Shown piece after piece: positions 1 to 15,395 of a stretch of 64,000 bases of DNA. Source of the DNA: Chromobotia macracanthus (taxonomy: Eukaryota > Chordata > Actinopteri > Cypriniformes > Botiidae); NCBI GenBank assembly GCA_036877525.1, contig JAZGTH010000007.1, positions 9,051,501-9,115,500 of the forward strand, given 5' to 3'. The notes beneath the pieces were generated by a model, which saw only the letters and a list, made by a program, of their open reading frames with translations, had not been told where the DNA came from and did no database searches. The position numbers and the translations under genes were made by a program. The first letter of the stretch is position 1. Each line of letters starts with the position of its first letter.

Positions 1-3000
1 GTGTGGTTGATGCAGTGTTACGACTTAGGTGGCAGGAAGAAAACATCACCTGTAACCTCATCGCATCAAAGTTTGCCTCAGAATCCTCACAATCTGCCAG
101 AGAGTTCAGAGTTCAGAGATACAAAACTAACAGTGAAATTTATTCTGTAACTGCAAAATGAGTAGAGGCATATGAAAGAATCACAAATGAGCTCTTCTCA
201 ATATCTCAATTGCTTCACTAAGACAGCAACGAGAATATATTAAATTAACATCCTAATCAAATTATTCCAAAAACAAATGGTGTAATCCACATTCATTGTA
301 ATTATCTATATACATCTATACATTATTGTGTCAACAAAGATCTTTTATCTTTATTGTTTCTTCTGTTTAAATTTAGGAGAAGCATCTGAGACAAAGTTAC
401 TAAAATGAACCAGAGAACTTAATTGCATCTCATAAGTTATAAAGGAGCAAAATGTGAGCAATTAAATTTTACTCTGACCAGGCAAATGTGATAAACTTCT
501 TGTATTTTGTAAGGTGTAGATAAAATTGATATTTGTTCACCTATTGATTTTTGTGTTATCCATCCATCATTCATCCATCCACCCAAAAGCCGCCAGTTTC
601 ATGCAAAAGAAATTATTCATTCTACCATATTGTATATTACAGAGCGATTGGTAAAAGCCAGCGGTAACTATTCACATGAGACAGTTAGTCTTACATTAAT
701 GATTAATGTTTCACCAACAGTATAACTCTTCCTCTGGGATGGTATTAATTGTATTAAATGGTATCCTTTTGGTATTATGAGAGATTTATTTAAGATGAGC
801 GCACTGTTTTAATTGAATCTGACATCTGCTTTTTAACCATTTTCATTCAGTTGTTATTTTTTGTGTATGATAACGCGTCCCAGTGGACATGACAACCAGT
901 GTCGTCGATGGGATTCTACTGTATGATTAAAAAAATGAAGTATCTTGGGCCCAGCAATAGTCTGACATTTAACATTGGACTTTACTGCACCGTTATGTCT
1001 TCGGAAAAACCTCTTGAAAATGAATGACTTTCTGTTGTTCTTTGTTGTTGCTAATAGCTGTCAGTGCAAACGCACCTTCACATAAACCTTTGAGTGTGAC
1101 TCCAAGGTCTAGGGCATAAAAGTAGCATAAATGTATTTACTGTACAAAAGGTTCACAATCCAATGTTTCACAAACCAATGTGACACACATATCATAAGCT
1201 GATTCTCATGCTCAGGGGAAAGAAAACAAAATGCTGATTATCACAATAACAACAAATGTTGAGGTGATGTGTATTACCAAAGCCATTCAGAGCCCCACCA
1301 GGAACTTATAAAGCCTACATAAAGCCACAGTAACAATATATTTATTCTCACATAGCTGAATAAACTTAATGACTTCAGAGGCTACAGAAAATTTATATTA
1401 AAATGCAGGTGCTGTTGATGTACAAACAAATCTCATGTCCATAAATTTACAATTCACAAACAATTTGCCATTTCTGATCTTGTACCAAGATATTTCCTAT
1501 TTTGTGCAATGTGATGTTGCCTCATATGGCTATAACATATTCACCACTACATACAGTTCCTAAAATCTTCATTTTCTCATCACAAACCATCTCCACAGCC
1601 CATTGGATGGAGCCCACAGCACCACTCAGTGTATTCCTGGCACATGCTCTTGTCCTCTAATGCTCCATTTTTCACACACATACACACTGTTGATACACAC
1701 AACAGATACTGTATTTTACACATGTGGTGGTGGTGGAGGGTGCATCTCTGGACAGTGTTACTTCTGATCAGCTCTCTCCTCTCTCGTTAAAGAGACCCAG
1801 AGCAGCTGGCGGTGGAGGGAAAGGGGGGTGGGATGCATTTGGGGAGTATTTGCCTCCTATTCTCTGGGCCAGATGGGTGCTGATTATTGGGAACAAAGCT
1901 AGAGACACTATGAAGCCAATTTGAAGCTCCCTCGGGACCCATATACAGCCTATTAGCAAAATCCAATTGAAAATGGAGCACAGGACCCTATTAGAGAGAT
2001 GTTTTTGGCATACATGATGTTTTTCCTGTCACGAGGGCCAGGGATGTGCATACGTGTGCCCAATCAAGAAATGCCAGAGTAAGAATGCAGAATTTATTTG
2101 TAAATGGTGCATTTTCCAAAACCAAGGGCTTCAGTGAACTGTTTAAGCTTTCAGAGTGAGTCTGAGCTTTGCACACCCTGAGCCACTAATGAGAGACACT
2201 TGTTAATTGGACTCCTTCAACGGCCCCCAATTTCTAAACCTGAGCATCATATACAATGTAATTAATTAGGTTTTCTCTCCGATGTCTGGTGGAAGCACGC
2301 AGCAGTACTCACTGAACTGTTGAGACTTCTTCCATTGTCTAAATTGAGGGCTCGTCACATTCCTGCTTGTCAAAGTCGGCTGGGAGTTCAGGTGGAGGCT
2401 GCATGACTTTTTTCTGCCGTATGCTGTGCGTTAACCTTGTCTGGCACATTTCACAGACTTTCTGTGTTTGAGCCCCTTGTGGAAGCTTCTGTGGCAGCCA
2501 GCAGATGTGTTTGTGTGTCTTTTTGTAGAAGTAAAACGCAGGGCTGGTCTTAAATATTTCAATGGATTTAAATATTTTACTTCACAACTGGGGCTTATTC
2601 ACTTCACACAGTTCACATGCACAGCGTAACCTGATTTCAGATAATGGGACTCATTTGCTTACTGTGCGAACACAAGTATTTGTACAGAAAACCTGTGTGT
2701 TAATGCTTTCATGCAGAAAGCATGATTCATCAATCATTTTTTAATAAATGAAATATTCAAAAAAAAATATATATATTTAAATATATATATAATGCATGCG
2801 AAAATGAATTACTTCTGGTGGTCACAGAAACCGAACAGACAGGAGTCCCTACAATAAGTCATTCTTATTTTAAATTCACCAAAATTATATGGTGTATATT
2901 ATACTAATAGCTAACTACTGCATTCATCAATGCCAGAACAAGCGTATAATCTGCTCATGTAGGCACCTGTCGAATACAGAGGAAATTCTTAAACAACTTT

Positions 3001-3003
3001 TTG

Positions 3004-3116
3004 AGCACCCACAACATGTTTACATAAATATTAATGAATAAAACCCAACAACAAAGTTGGGCACACACAACATGTGTACATAAATATTAATGAATAAGAC
3101 CCAATGAGAAGTTTAA
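3004..3116. repeat. Two-copy 56-bp tandem duplication
   Basis: A segment starting with GCACCCACAACATGT and running through ACATAAATATTAATGAATAA is repeated once at an offset of 56 bp with a few substitutions. It is a simple local duplication without coding potential. Confidence 0.75.
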
Positions 3117-5491
3117 ATCTAAATAAAGGTCTATAATCTAGAGGACAACACTGGTCAGTCTACATCTCCTTTACCCTGCAAGCTGTCGATCATAAGAACC
3201 ATGAGGTCCAGCCCCGATCGCTCTGTCATTATGGAAATGCCCAAGGGGAGTTGTCCTTGTTATGGGCAGTCAGCAATTACAGGCACTCTCACCAAATGAC
3301 TAATGAACCAGCATCGATAATTTTTAACACAGGGCCTGGCATTTGCATTTAACAATCACAGTCAGCAGATTTACCTCTGCTGCATTTATCTCCTCTCCTG
3401 AGCCCTTAAAAGGTTAAACAGTAGAGGGTGGGCCTCATAAGTATCTGAAAACTGATCTTGGACCTGTCAGAGAGATGATGGCCATGCTAATGAACTTTAT
3501 TTAATCCTGACATTACTAGTCTGATCACACGTTGTGCTGAAAACCTTTTAAACCACAATCACTCTCCTGAGACTATCATCACAACCATGAGAAGGTCAAT
3601 TAACATTTCTTGTTTAACCTTTATCTAAGCAACATTACCAAAAATGAAGGCATTTACTTGTTAGATGATAAAGTTACTCAGGTAAGTATTGCCACTGTTT
3701 GAATAACATACAGATATTTAAATATTTCAAGGAATTGCACTAAAACAGTTATAATTTAGTTGCACACAACCATTTTATACTCTGTCGCACTCTTATAGAC
3801 ATTGTTTAGAGACTAGACATTGTTTGCTGCTTTGTCTTTGAGACCTATTAAAATGTCCTCTGCACATGTAATGCCATGTTAAATACAGTTTACACTGCCC
3901 CTTCATTCAGTAGGCAGTCTCTGTAAAACCTGCATTATATAAGATTATTATATAAGGATAATAGAATAATCTGTACTGAATTCAAATGTGCATAAACTAC
4001 CCTACTGATGTCACTCTTTTCTAACAATGTATACCAACTCTAAGAAAATATAATAAATATAATAAAATAATATTATTATTATTTTACCATTACTTTTTCA
4101 AAATCTTAAGACAATTTTGATTTTTCAGGGTATCATACCTTTAACTATGATCAAAGCTGTTTGTAATTTTTCCTGTTTGTTAAGAAAGTTAAAGACTTAC
4201 AAATTCAAAATCTGTCCTGTATAAATCTCAGCCATCAATATATTTAGTCTGCAACTTCTGTGTTTTCCATTTAACCAAATGTATGTAGACATCTAAGGAG
4301 TACTCTGGATCACACAAATCCAAATGCTTCTAAAGAAGTGGATACATGATACTGTCTATAAAGTGCTGAGCACTCCAAGAAATTCCCATACAAAGCACCC
4401 CACTGTAAACTGACAATGAAGAAAAACATTTGCCTACTTTGATTCCCTTCCAACAGGTTTTTCTGTAATCATAAAACTGATTATGTATAAGGCAAGTGGT
4501 ATCACAGCAACCTCATAAACACATTGTTCTCAGTTCTAAAAATCAATGTAAACATAACCACATAGGTAAACATACTCAGCACTTCTCTCTGGTGTGACTG
4601 AGAAAAGAACTGGCAGTTTCATAAAACTTTGATTGGCTTTTGATGTCTGGTTTAAAGAACCTGCAAATGTCTTTGGGAAAGAATGCATGTGTGTGGGTAA
4701 GAGAGATGTCATGACTCAGAGATGTTTTCACAGTTGAGTCAGAAGACTTGAGTGAGATGTTTCAGCACAGCTAGCAGAGACTGTGTGTCTTTGCCTTTTG
4801 GAAAAGGCCCTCGGCTCGACTGTCTGGAGTTTGAATATTAATTGAACTGTTTCTGAAGGCTTCCACAGTCCTGAAGAAGATATCTGCTCTTGAGGCATCT
4901 AGGGATTTACTCCCCCCAGAGAGTAGAAATCCCATCTCAGCCCTTCAAATTGATTCTTTGAGGGAAAGATGAAACAATAAACAGGAGCAAACAGTGGAGG
5001 CCCTGGGGAATAGATTGTACCTAGTCAACTTGCTGCAAACCCCCTATGAGTCAATTACAATGAAAATGATTGACTCCAGTTTTCATAAGCTTAATTCTTA
5101 TGCACAAACATCTCTGAGGTAAAGTATCTTATATCAAGCATGATAATGAGTAAGATAAAATGTAACATTTTTAACTAAAGCTCATAACTTGCACAGAGTG
5201 AGCTGGTGTAGTCATTATTGACAGGCACAGAAAGGCTGTCCCCACGTTTCTTACCTAGTGACCACCAGAGCAAATAAAGGTGTCACTTTTTCATGGCTAA
5301 TTCTTTCTCCATCTGGAAAACAGTATATGTGTGTGAGGAATAAAATAGTGAGGAAAGAAAAGATTATCTTTAAACAGAGTGTTTTCTGGACAGTTTGCTC
5401 CTCTAATCTCCTCTGTACCGCAGTAAGCTGAAATTAATGTCATACACAAGCCTTGCTTTTGAAAGACTGTACATCAGCAAAAAAGTTAATC

Positions 5492-5493
<2 letters not shown>

Positions 5494-5538
<45 letters not shown>
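5494..5538. repeat. (CA)n microsatellite
   Basis: Uninterrupted CA dinucleotide run of about 45 bp in intergenic DNA. Confidence 0.97.
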
Positions 5539-5540
<2 letters not shown>

Positions 5541-8399
5541 CTTTTCTGCTGGCGCAGTAGCTTAAATTTAGAGACACATTCACACGTCTGGTCTCTCTCT
5601 CTTCCTTTCTCTTTTTGTCACAATTCTATTTTCACCTCCACAAGCCAGCATATCAGCAACAACAAATCAATACGTGTGATAAAACTGAGCAAATAATACG
5701 CGGGTAGCAGAGTGGTACACATATACAGTCCCACACAGTCAGCAAGGTACAGATACGCTATACTGAGGAGTTATGTGTCACATGACTCAATAATTCATAT
5801 GGACATTAAAAGTGAATTTTTGTCTCATTTTAAGGACTTAGAGAAACAAGGCACAATTCTACCCCTGATCTTACAGAGATTCCTTAAAACCCTGAATTTC
5901 TCTCACTGAAAAAGTTTTTCTTTATATCAGCAGAAAATGAAAAGTCTCCTTGTCTTTTGCCGCATGCTATAAGCTAATGCACCATTTTAAGCTGAGGTGA
6001 CTTAAGGTGGGCTACTGGATCACTACCCATGAGGCCAGGTTGTCAACAATCTCACGAATGAATGGCAATAATTGTTAAATCAATGCAAAACAATACAGAA
6101 AATATATTTTTAAAAAATAAAAAGATGAATTGGAAAAATGTGTAAAAAGAAATTAATTAGATTGAATTTATATTGAAATGAAAAAATGCTATCATGCAAG
6201 TTACCATGTTATATGGATGCTGGGGTAACATATCTTCAATGTTTGAGTTAATGCCTCTTCTGAAAATGCCGGCTTTGCTTTTGTTTTGTTTACTTGTTTT
6301 GGATGCTAGTCCTTAGCATAAGACACTTCATCCTAACAAACGTTTTTCACAAGCTAAACACACAACAGAAATTATTTCAAGTCAGACTTACCAGTATTAA
6401 AGAAAATCTTTTGTTTGTATAACAGTTTCCTAACCAAAACAACCGTAAACCAGCAGACATTTTATAGATGAATTGATTTCTATTTATGGGAAGTAATGCT
6501 GGATAGCCCCGGCCACCATGAAATCTCATTGGTCCTAAAAAAAAAGTTCCACATCAAACCTTAAATGTTTTCTTTCTGATTGGCTGTAATTGTCACACTG
6601 CAAAGCAGTTCCTTGTTTACTGTCACAGGAATCTTTTTACATTGCACATTGTAAGGACACATACGCCCTTCAGCAGGCACATGAGTGTTTTTCTGTGTGA
6701 GAGAGCCACACTGAAAGACAATGCAAGAAAAAACAGAGTCAAAGAGGGAGTGAGAGGAAAGATGTGTGTGGAACAGTGTGTCCCAGCGGTTTGATGCTCG
6801 CTGCTATGATTGGAAAAGTAATTATTGGTCTGTGCAGGGCAGCAGGGTGAGTGACAAGTTGAGCCAGAGGGCGTGAGGCAGACTGTGTCAACTTTCTTTA
6901 CTTACACAGCACTGACACAGAGCCCAGTCTCCACGGCATGTCAAAACCAGGCCATTCCTAACCCCTCTGACACTCAGTCAAGGAGAAGAGCTTATTCATT
7001 TTGCTGCTTCCCTAAAATCACTTAAATATTGCACTCGCTGCTCAGTGAAGAGGGATATGAGCAGATCAAAGTGCAGGAGTGAATAACTGTTGTCTGAGTA
7101 ACTGAGCTGAGTGACAACCAAACTTTTGAGTTAAGGTTCACCACTCGTAAAGGAGTGGTTGTGCTCAGTTGTTCTCTCTGTAACAGCTATTGACATTACA
7201 AGTGTCAGAATATCAACTCAGAATTGCCTTGACGATATCCATGCAGCAGATTAAGTGCCATCTTAAAAACTGGTTTAAGACTGTGAGGTCATATTGGTTT
7301 GCTATTATGTGGATTTTTTTTGATAAATAAATAAATGATGTAATGTGAGCTGTCAGTTCTCTAAATTTCAAGCTTAGCTCATACATGGGCCTGTGTCATG
7401 TATCCACATCATTTTTCGATTCGAGACTACATCAAAAGTTTGGTATTATAAATTCTTGACTGTGACATCGGAGCATTAAAAAGCAATCAGGGAAGCGAGA
7501 CATCTAACACATTAATAAACTATAGCTAATAAAGCTGAATCCCATTTCAAAAGCTTGAAAATGTTGATATTATATTATATTATACCACTTCACCAGCAAA
7601 TAGACACCAATACATAAGACATGTAAACAGTCTGTAAAATGTGGTATAATAGTGGTAAAACATATGTACATATTGTAAAATGCATCTTAAATAATTTATC
7701 ATTGTATGGTAAGGACTGTTTAGTTTATAAAGTAGCATTTTTCTGTTTAAATGACTTTATTTAAAGCCCCTGCTTTTTGATTTCGAGCTATATCACCGGT
7801 AGACAGGTTGATTTGTACTCTCTCCTATGTGGACTGTGGAGGTTGCCTGTAAATGCTCTTGATCCCTGTCTGGAAAACCTAACACCAGTGGCAGAGGGTC
7901 AAAGCTGTTTACTGAAGCCTTAACAGCCATTCCAAACCCCATCAAGAGACCCCAGCCACAGCACTGACCAATATGAAAGTCTGAAATTAAGAGTACATGT
8001 GGTTGACCATGCAGGCATCTGAGCATGCAACCACCATTAAACATGTATGGATAACCTTCATAAAGAATTTAGATCTTGAGAAAGAGTTTATAGAGTTACA
8101 AACCATATAAAGAATTACAAACCATATTAGTTTTCATTTAAATCTGAATTACTCAATGTGCATTGTTAACTTGTTTTTCACACCATACTTTTCCTAATAT
8201 CAATTTAATTTCCAGAGAAGCTTAATCCGCTTTACTTTCACAGGTACAGGGGATATATTTAGCCATGTACAGGAAAACAATTAAATCTTATCGGATGATT
8301 TTTTCATTTCACTGCCAGTGATGAGCTTACCTGTTACCTGCTCCCTCCTCTTTTTTTATTTCAGCACGTCCCTGAGCATGACAGACACTTTGTCTTTTA

Positions 8400-9300
8400 T
8401 CTTCTAATTTTTAATATCATGCTCTAATTATTTATTCTTCAGTTGTATTAAAGTTGAGCTGAATAGCGACTGGATCCGCCCTGTTAGCTTTAATTACTCC
8501 TCTTTGTTCATTCCTCTCCGAGTTTAATGAAGGAGCCAAGCAAAATTAAAAATGCGTAATGACATGAAACCCAAACAGCTCAAGGTGGGCCATGTTTACC
8601 TCAGCTGGGTGTGAGTGGTGCCGGAAAACACAGTAATGATCATTTTCCCTGTAATGTTGAGCCATATACTGATAGAGTGATGGTTCCCAGTAGTCGCCAT
8701 TATCATCACGATCATCTCAGTTTAAACTAATACACCACAGTGGAGAAAACAGCAAGCCCGTCTTTTGGTTTCAGGCAGTATATTTCTATGGATGGAAAGA
8801 ACTGTTTGTCAAGATTATGCATGACATTAGAAATGTCAGATGCCTCGTACATAAAGGTGACTGATGCCAGCATGCAGTGATGAGGTGGGGAAGGCAGAGG
8901 TAGGAGAAAGATGAATGTTGCCGTTGGAAAAATAAATGGCGCCCAAAAGCCTCTGTGCAGAATTAAACAGAAATTCATCAGACTAACAGCCTGCTGCATA
9001 CTGGAGCCCACAGTGGAGCCAAACAGCCATTTAGATGCAGGATAACATGTGAGACTTCTCTGTTTTGGGCTGATGGTTTGTCTAAATGCTAATTTATGTT
9101 CAAAAAACGGTCGGAATTCCAAAGGCATCATGTTTAGACTGCAAAGACATCAAAACTGCTTTCAGACCGGGTGTGTTATTCTGTGCTGGAAGGTTATTTT
9201 CCCCCACTGGCCAAAGCAAGATTGGATTTCAGTAATGAAACTGCCTAATAAAGCTCATTATACCCTCAATCTGGGAACAAATTTGTTTTTTAATAACACA
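8400..9300. promoter_or_regulatory. Candidate conserved non-coding segment
   Basis: Non-repetitive sequence with several TAATTA/ATTA homeodomain-type cores (for example around 8494-8500) and a dense mixed composition unlike the surrounding AT-rich DNA. It has no open frame with domain content. Suggesting an enhancer is inference from appearance only. Confidence 0.2.
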
Positions 9301-10686
9301 GCGATTCATACGTGTAATTAAAAAGTAACTTGGCATTTGTCACCCCAGATTAAACAAATACAGCGTGACTGATGTGGAACCAGAATGGTGTGTGAAAAAC
9401 ATAACAATAAGCGAATAAATGATGTGGCAAAAACTATTATGTCACATGAAAAAACAAATGCAATCATACTGTTAAAATATAAATGAAACAGAGAATGTGC
9501 TAGACCTATAATCCAGCTGGCACTGTTAGACATATCACATCAAAGACAAAGTGTTAGCTGTGTTTCCTTTCGGCGGTCTGTACTGTGTGCATGTATGTAT
9601 TTCACATTATTTTTATGACTTAAGGTTATTTACCTATCTCGACCTTTGACATACAAGTTTGTACCATGAATACTTTACAAAATACTATCTATGTGTCATT
9701 TGTAAAAATATGCCGTTAGTCATCTACGTTAGTCCCGCGTCCTTATGCCCACTTCGGCGAATGCAAGTTTTATTTTATGAATACGGCTTACTACCATAAA
9801 CTACTCTTTTGACAAACTGTTCTTGTCATACACGCAACATGCAAGGAGTATTTTTATGTTGCCATGGCTGATGTTGGAATCATTGTGGACTTATACTGAT
9901 GCCTAGTGGCAAGGATGCAGCATCACACATGGAGCATGCTTTGCAAGAGAAGGAGGGAGGCCCAAATGTTTATATCATATAAAAATCACATAAACGTTTT
10001 TACAGATAATTTATTTAGTAATATTTTGTTTGGAAACCAAAGTCTATATGTAAGTCAAATAAATAAGACAAAAATACTAAACCCCCATTTTTTGCAGAAA
10101 TTGGTAACGCCCAACCATTGCATGTTCAAACCAAATCTACGCCTTTGATCACTCAAAAGCACAAGTCTTCAGTTACCAATTTTATTGTAGAAATTTATGG
10201 AAAAGTACACCCCTAAGGTCAGTTTACTTGGACACTGGCTTGGTTTACTGGCTGAGTGGTTCTTAATTCTGTGTTATACTTTACAAGTTCACATTCTGCA
10301 GACAGAGACACTGACCTGGGGTCAGCTAATATTAAAAGTTTAAAAAACATGATTCTGTCTCAATTTCCTGCTTGTCTTCTAAGGAACTATTGAATCAGTG
10401 GGCTAATCCACCAGATCTATAACCTAATAGAGAAACCCAGACACAGTTGAGTCATTTTCCTTCTCGTGATAGGTCATCCAAATTGCAAAAATTCACATAG
10501 TAACCCATTACAAGCAAAAAGATTCTCTTGATTCAGTGTTTCATTTCAGAGATGAAACTCCCTTAGATAATGTCTTAATACCCTGTTTCATGACACTTCT
10601 GAGGGAAGAAATGGAAATGTATCATGAATACGTTAACGTCTCACAGTCTGTGCTGCAATCTGGGGAGAACAGAGAGTCAGGAGAGA

Positions 10687-10687
<1 letters not shown>

Positions 10688-10723
<36 letters not shown>
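10688..10723. repeat. (CA)n microsatellite
   Basis: Uninterrupted CA run of about 36 bp in intergenic DNA. Confidence 0.96.
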
Positions 10724-10726
<3 letters not shown>

Positions 10727-13649
10727 TCAGCTGCTGGGCATGATGCTGTGAAAGACATGATTTTTTTTCCCTCTGCCATACAGCCATATGAAGCCAGGCT
10801 GTGTAGGGTAAGAGAGATAGTGAGAGCAGACAATAATTCACACGGTGAACAGATGAAGGGTTATCAGTCCATATTCTGCTGCATAAATCTTAGAATATGG
10901 GCCTGCTGGGTAAAAGAGAAAAAAAGAGAAAAATGGCTAGACTTCTGCTCTTAACCTTATCACATATGATGGAAGAGACTATTTGTATGATCTCTGAATT
11001 TTGCAGTAAAGTCATACTGGCTACTGTAAATGCTACATTACCATTTAAGTCCACTGATTAAATGTTAATCACCACTTGAATAGTTATTTTTCATTATAAA
11101 ACACTTTCCTGCATTTAACCCAAATCTGAATACACAAATCATTAAGAGATATAGGTTATACATACAAATTATTATTTCACACATTCTGAGTGTGACTTTT
11201 TTACTAGGTTAATTCTAAGTGTGAAATGCTAGAGTTCAAGGAGAGCAGACTGCATATTGTTAATTGTTAGCAGCCTATTAGTAGCCACCCAAATATGATG
11301 TGACAAAATATATAGGCTTATGTATGTATTTATTTTCTTGATCAGTGGTTCTCAGCTATATTTACCTCATGTCTTAGATTTTACTTTGGCCATTGAGTCC
11401 AAAATTTAATAAAAACCTTGAAGTAAGCTGGCCAAACAATATGCAAAAATATTACCATGACATAGACTGAGGACAGAAAAAAACAATTTTGTAAATGCAT
11501 AAGCAATAGCAGTGTGTGATGTATCAGGCTAACACATGTAACAAACACTGGGACAAATATTTAATTAGTATTGGCAATATTATCATTACAAATTAATTTG
11601 CAGCAAAATACAACTTTTTTGTTTTTTTGTTTCTATTCTTACATGGTTTGTTACACTTTATTATATGCAATTAACATATATTTTTCCTGCTGATCCCATC
11701 GAAACGTGACGTATTTTCGGCTCATGACCTGCCAGTTACAAGTCATTTATCTAAATGAAATCTATCAAAATTGATTAATTGATTAAGTATCTGCTTTAAT
11801 CGACTCCACAAAATAATAACGAATTTGTTAAACACTAACTTTTATCAAAGACAGTGAAAGAATTTGGATCATTTGTTAGCACTTTGCCAAATCAAATATC
11901 TGGCCTTCCATACATCACAGAGCATGTGACTTTAAGTAGCTTGGGAGAGAGGAAAGGCCACAGACTCACCACAGATTGATTTACAGAGGCAGAAGGCAGT
12001 AAATCACCAGTTGGAGGGCAAGTCCGCCTCACAGGGCTTGAATAACAGGCCAGCAGCCAAAACACTCTGTGAGTAATCTATCAAGACCTGTTACAGGCAG
12101 ACACAAGGGGTATGGGGGTCTACAACCTCTGTTGTCTCTCTGGGACACCAGTGTTGTCGCATTGATGTAGAGAGACCAGCTCCCATCACAAACTGTGTAA
12201 CCCTTTAAGCTTTGAGAGATTTAACTTCCTTTAAGCCCTGGTGAAATTCTTGATTCAGGACATTCTGAACGCCGAACTATGCTCACTAAACTCGGTTTAA
12301 CTAAACTAAACTAAAGTCTGCAATGAGCAACATTTATGACTCCCACTCGTGTATGATTTTTTTAAGGTAGAATCGCATGCTTTCTTAAAAAGCACTAGAT
12401 CAAAGTTAATTGACCTTACACTCCTCATATACATTTTCCTTAATGAAGACCTACGGGAGGAGGCGGTACGGAAATGAATGGAAAATTTAATTAGTGTAAA
12501 GACATGAGATCCAGATGCCCCGGACACTGCTAATTCAAAGCCATTCTGATTCACGACACTGATAATACAATTCAGGAAATAAACAAACGTGAATCATCAC
12601 TGAACTAAGTGCATATAGCATGATCAGTAAATATCACTGGACGAATGAAAAGGTCATTTTACATTTGATGAATTATTAAATGCCAAAGGATTTGTTGAGT
12701 ACTAAAATGGTGCATTTGACAGAGAGTTTTACATCTGTTCAATTAAAAAGTAGAAGATATTACAAAACCACTTGGTGCATCAAGCCAGCCATGTTGAATT
12801 TATGTTGTCATAAATTAAAAATTAAAGAGAACAGTCATATTAGATGTATGGGTAGGGGTCAAAAGTTATCACTTATTGTGGTTTTGAAATATAGATGACT
12901 TAGTACAAGCACTGTACACTGTAGTGGACATCACCAGTTAGAGGAATTGAATGAAAGAGAGCAGGTCTGTGGAAAATATCCCATAATACATTTCTAGTTA
13001 CCCACAAGAGTATATATGTGTGAGGCCTACACACAACTGTTTGTACAGAGTATAATACAGAGTACATACCTTCACAGACTGAAGGCTAAAATGTGTACAG
13101 TTTTAGGTTGGTCAGTAATAAAAATAGGTTCTACTCAGAGCTTATATTGATTATAATCATTTATACCAATCACATGTAATGAAATTGTATGCACAGGGAG
13201 AGCCAGAGCATTCATCACTCAGACCACAGCAGACTCATAAATCTCAACAGTTTTTACACAAAAGCATGGCTCATTGATCACCTCCATACTCAAACGCATA
13301 AGTCCAGGAAAACAGTGAGGATGCAGGGAAAGATTAATAGAAATATGCTGGTCATACACCCAAATGGCATATAAATTAATTGATGGACAAGTTGGGATAT
13401 GCAGACTAATCAATCACATTGCTAAAGATGGATGAGAGTATTGGCAATGAAGAGATTTAATCTCAGACAACACTATGGAAACGACTGTTTCACTTCTTAC
13501 AAGCTTTTCAGACACTACGAAATGCTCTGTGGTTTCACACAGCATTCCTATAATTTAAAGTGACCTTATGGATCCCTCGTCACAATTATAAATGGCTTTT
13601 TAAGACTATAGAACACTTTTAACTAAATTTCCTAAAGAATTGATATTTA

Positions 13650-13713
13650 CATCATTTTACAAACAGTGGTACAGAAAATCTGCATCATTTTACAAACAGT
13701 GGTACAGAAAAAA
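13650..13713. repeat. Two-copy 33-bp tandem duplication
   Basis: The motif CATCATTTTACAAACAGTGG followed by TACAGAAAA occurs twice, offset by 33 bp and nearly identical. Recent local duplication, non-coding. Confidence 0.8.
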
Positions 13714-14964
13714 GAGATTTTAGTGTTTCCTTTAAAGGGTTCACAGTTCACAGGCACTTTCTTTATATGAATCACTCATTGAAACCCCTTTAGTCCTGCC
13801 AAGTAATACTCCCACAAAACCTGTGATAATAAATGCTCATTTTAATGATGACTAATGTAATCAGACATTTCCGTACAGAGGTTCAGATGTGGTTTAGAGT
13901 GCTGTGATTTTCTTTGGCTGCACCTCAGCCAACCCGGCCATGGTATGTTTCGATTTTTAGTTGAAGCGTATTGAATCTGATGACACAGGAAACAAGACCA
14001 GCCTAAATCAATAATGTAAAGATTCAACTCAATGAACTGGGGTGATAACCATGATCCAAACTCACTGATCTGTCTCTGCAGTCCATATTTTGACTGTTAT
14101 ACAACATATTTCAGAATAAAACATAATGCAACTGTTGATTTTTAAAACATGTCCCAAACAAATAAACCAAAGTAACAGAGTGTAAAACAACTGCGTAAAG
14201 AACAATACTGCCCTCTGGTGTAGAAAGCAAAAACAACGTGTGTCATTGTGTGTAATTCTGTATGTTTCCTAACAAATGTGCATTTCTCCACTCTCAGGAA
14301 AAGCCAGGATTTTCCATGCATGTTAACTTTAGAATATACTTCTGCAAAATCTGCCCCTTAAAATAAATTTTAACCAAACAAATTTGGTTCTTCTAAAAAT
14401 CTTTTTAAGATTATCTTAAACATGTTTATATTTAACATTGTGTATTTGGTAACTATTAATCTAAACGTGTATGATATGTAGCCTGTTTGGTAATGATTAA
14501 TCTAAACTTGAACTAAACTTGTATGACATTCCAAGCAAACCAGTCCTTCAAAACAATATTAAAATGACTGATATATAAATGAAAACAGCCATATCTGTTC
14601 TCAAACACACTTTAAAGGCAACAGCTGCTGGTCTTACCTCATTCCATCAGGAAGACATATGTGGAGGTGGTGTGAAGAGATATTTCCTCACCATCCATTA
14701 CTGATTTTTTCCTTTGGCACTGACCGGTGTGAGAACGAAGGAACATAACCTGTCCTGAGGGGTCATTGTCCTACAAAATAGCTACAATTTTATATGAAGA
14801 TTGTTGTGATTGTTTGTGTTTGTAGCTAGATTTGGACTGAACCATCCAGTCATTTCTCATGAAAAAGTTGCTGAAGTGTTAGAGGCACAAAGATAAAAAG
14901 TTATAGCCAGGGTAATAAAAACTTGCAGTGGTACTGTTATCATAATATATCAGTGCAATATTGC

Positions 14965-14970
14965 TTTATT
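14965..14970 (-). terminator. Candidate cpo polyadenylation signal
   Basis: TTTATT on the plus strand is AATAAA on the minus strand, about 430 nt past the cpo stop codon. It is the first canonical hexamer I found downstream of the gene, so it is the best guess for the 3' end. Confidence 0.35.
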
Positions 14971-15395
14971 AGGGTGCCAATCAATTTTTGACAGTCAAGT
15001 GCAGAATCAGATAATGGTTTGCGTCAAGTTTACATTTTATGCTTTACTTTGCATAATGTAACATATATATTTATGACAATTGACACACACATTGTGTTTT
15101 TTACTGTATTTTAACATAACATAACCATTGTACAGAATGTGCACTTACAGTACATTACAGAGTTATATGGGTAACTACATGGACTTAGTATTGGTTATGG
15201 TAAGGTGAAGGGCTTTTACTTTTAAATTATTGTAATTACTGTAATAAGTACACACACATAGGAAAAGACTGTAGAAGAAAGTGCTACCAATATTTATATA
15301 TAAATATATATATTGTAGAGTCTTGTTTTGTATTGTGTTCTGTATATGTTAGCACACACCTACAGTACATAAACATTTTTGCTTATATGTTAAAA

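Larger units (their letters stand above)
1..14964. other. Intergenic region, no supportable gene
   Basis: About 15 kb of AT-rich DNA downstream of cpo. Open frames are short, have no recognisable domain, and no set of them joins through splice sites into a protein I know. It holds CA microsatellites near 5.5 and 10.7 kb and two short tandem duplications. Stretches at about 1.8-2.5, 8.2-9.3 and 11.9-12.2 kb are less AT-rich and complex, and could be conserved regulatory DNA; that is impression only, without an alignment. Confidence 0.6.

Noticed and set aside
8727..9131. 134-codon minus-strand open frame
   Set aside because: No signal, domain or familiar sequence; no supporting splice sites or neighbours. 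Length alone is compatible with chance.
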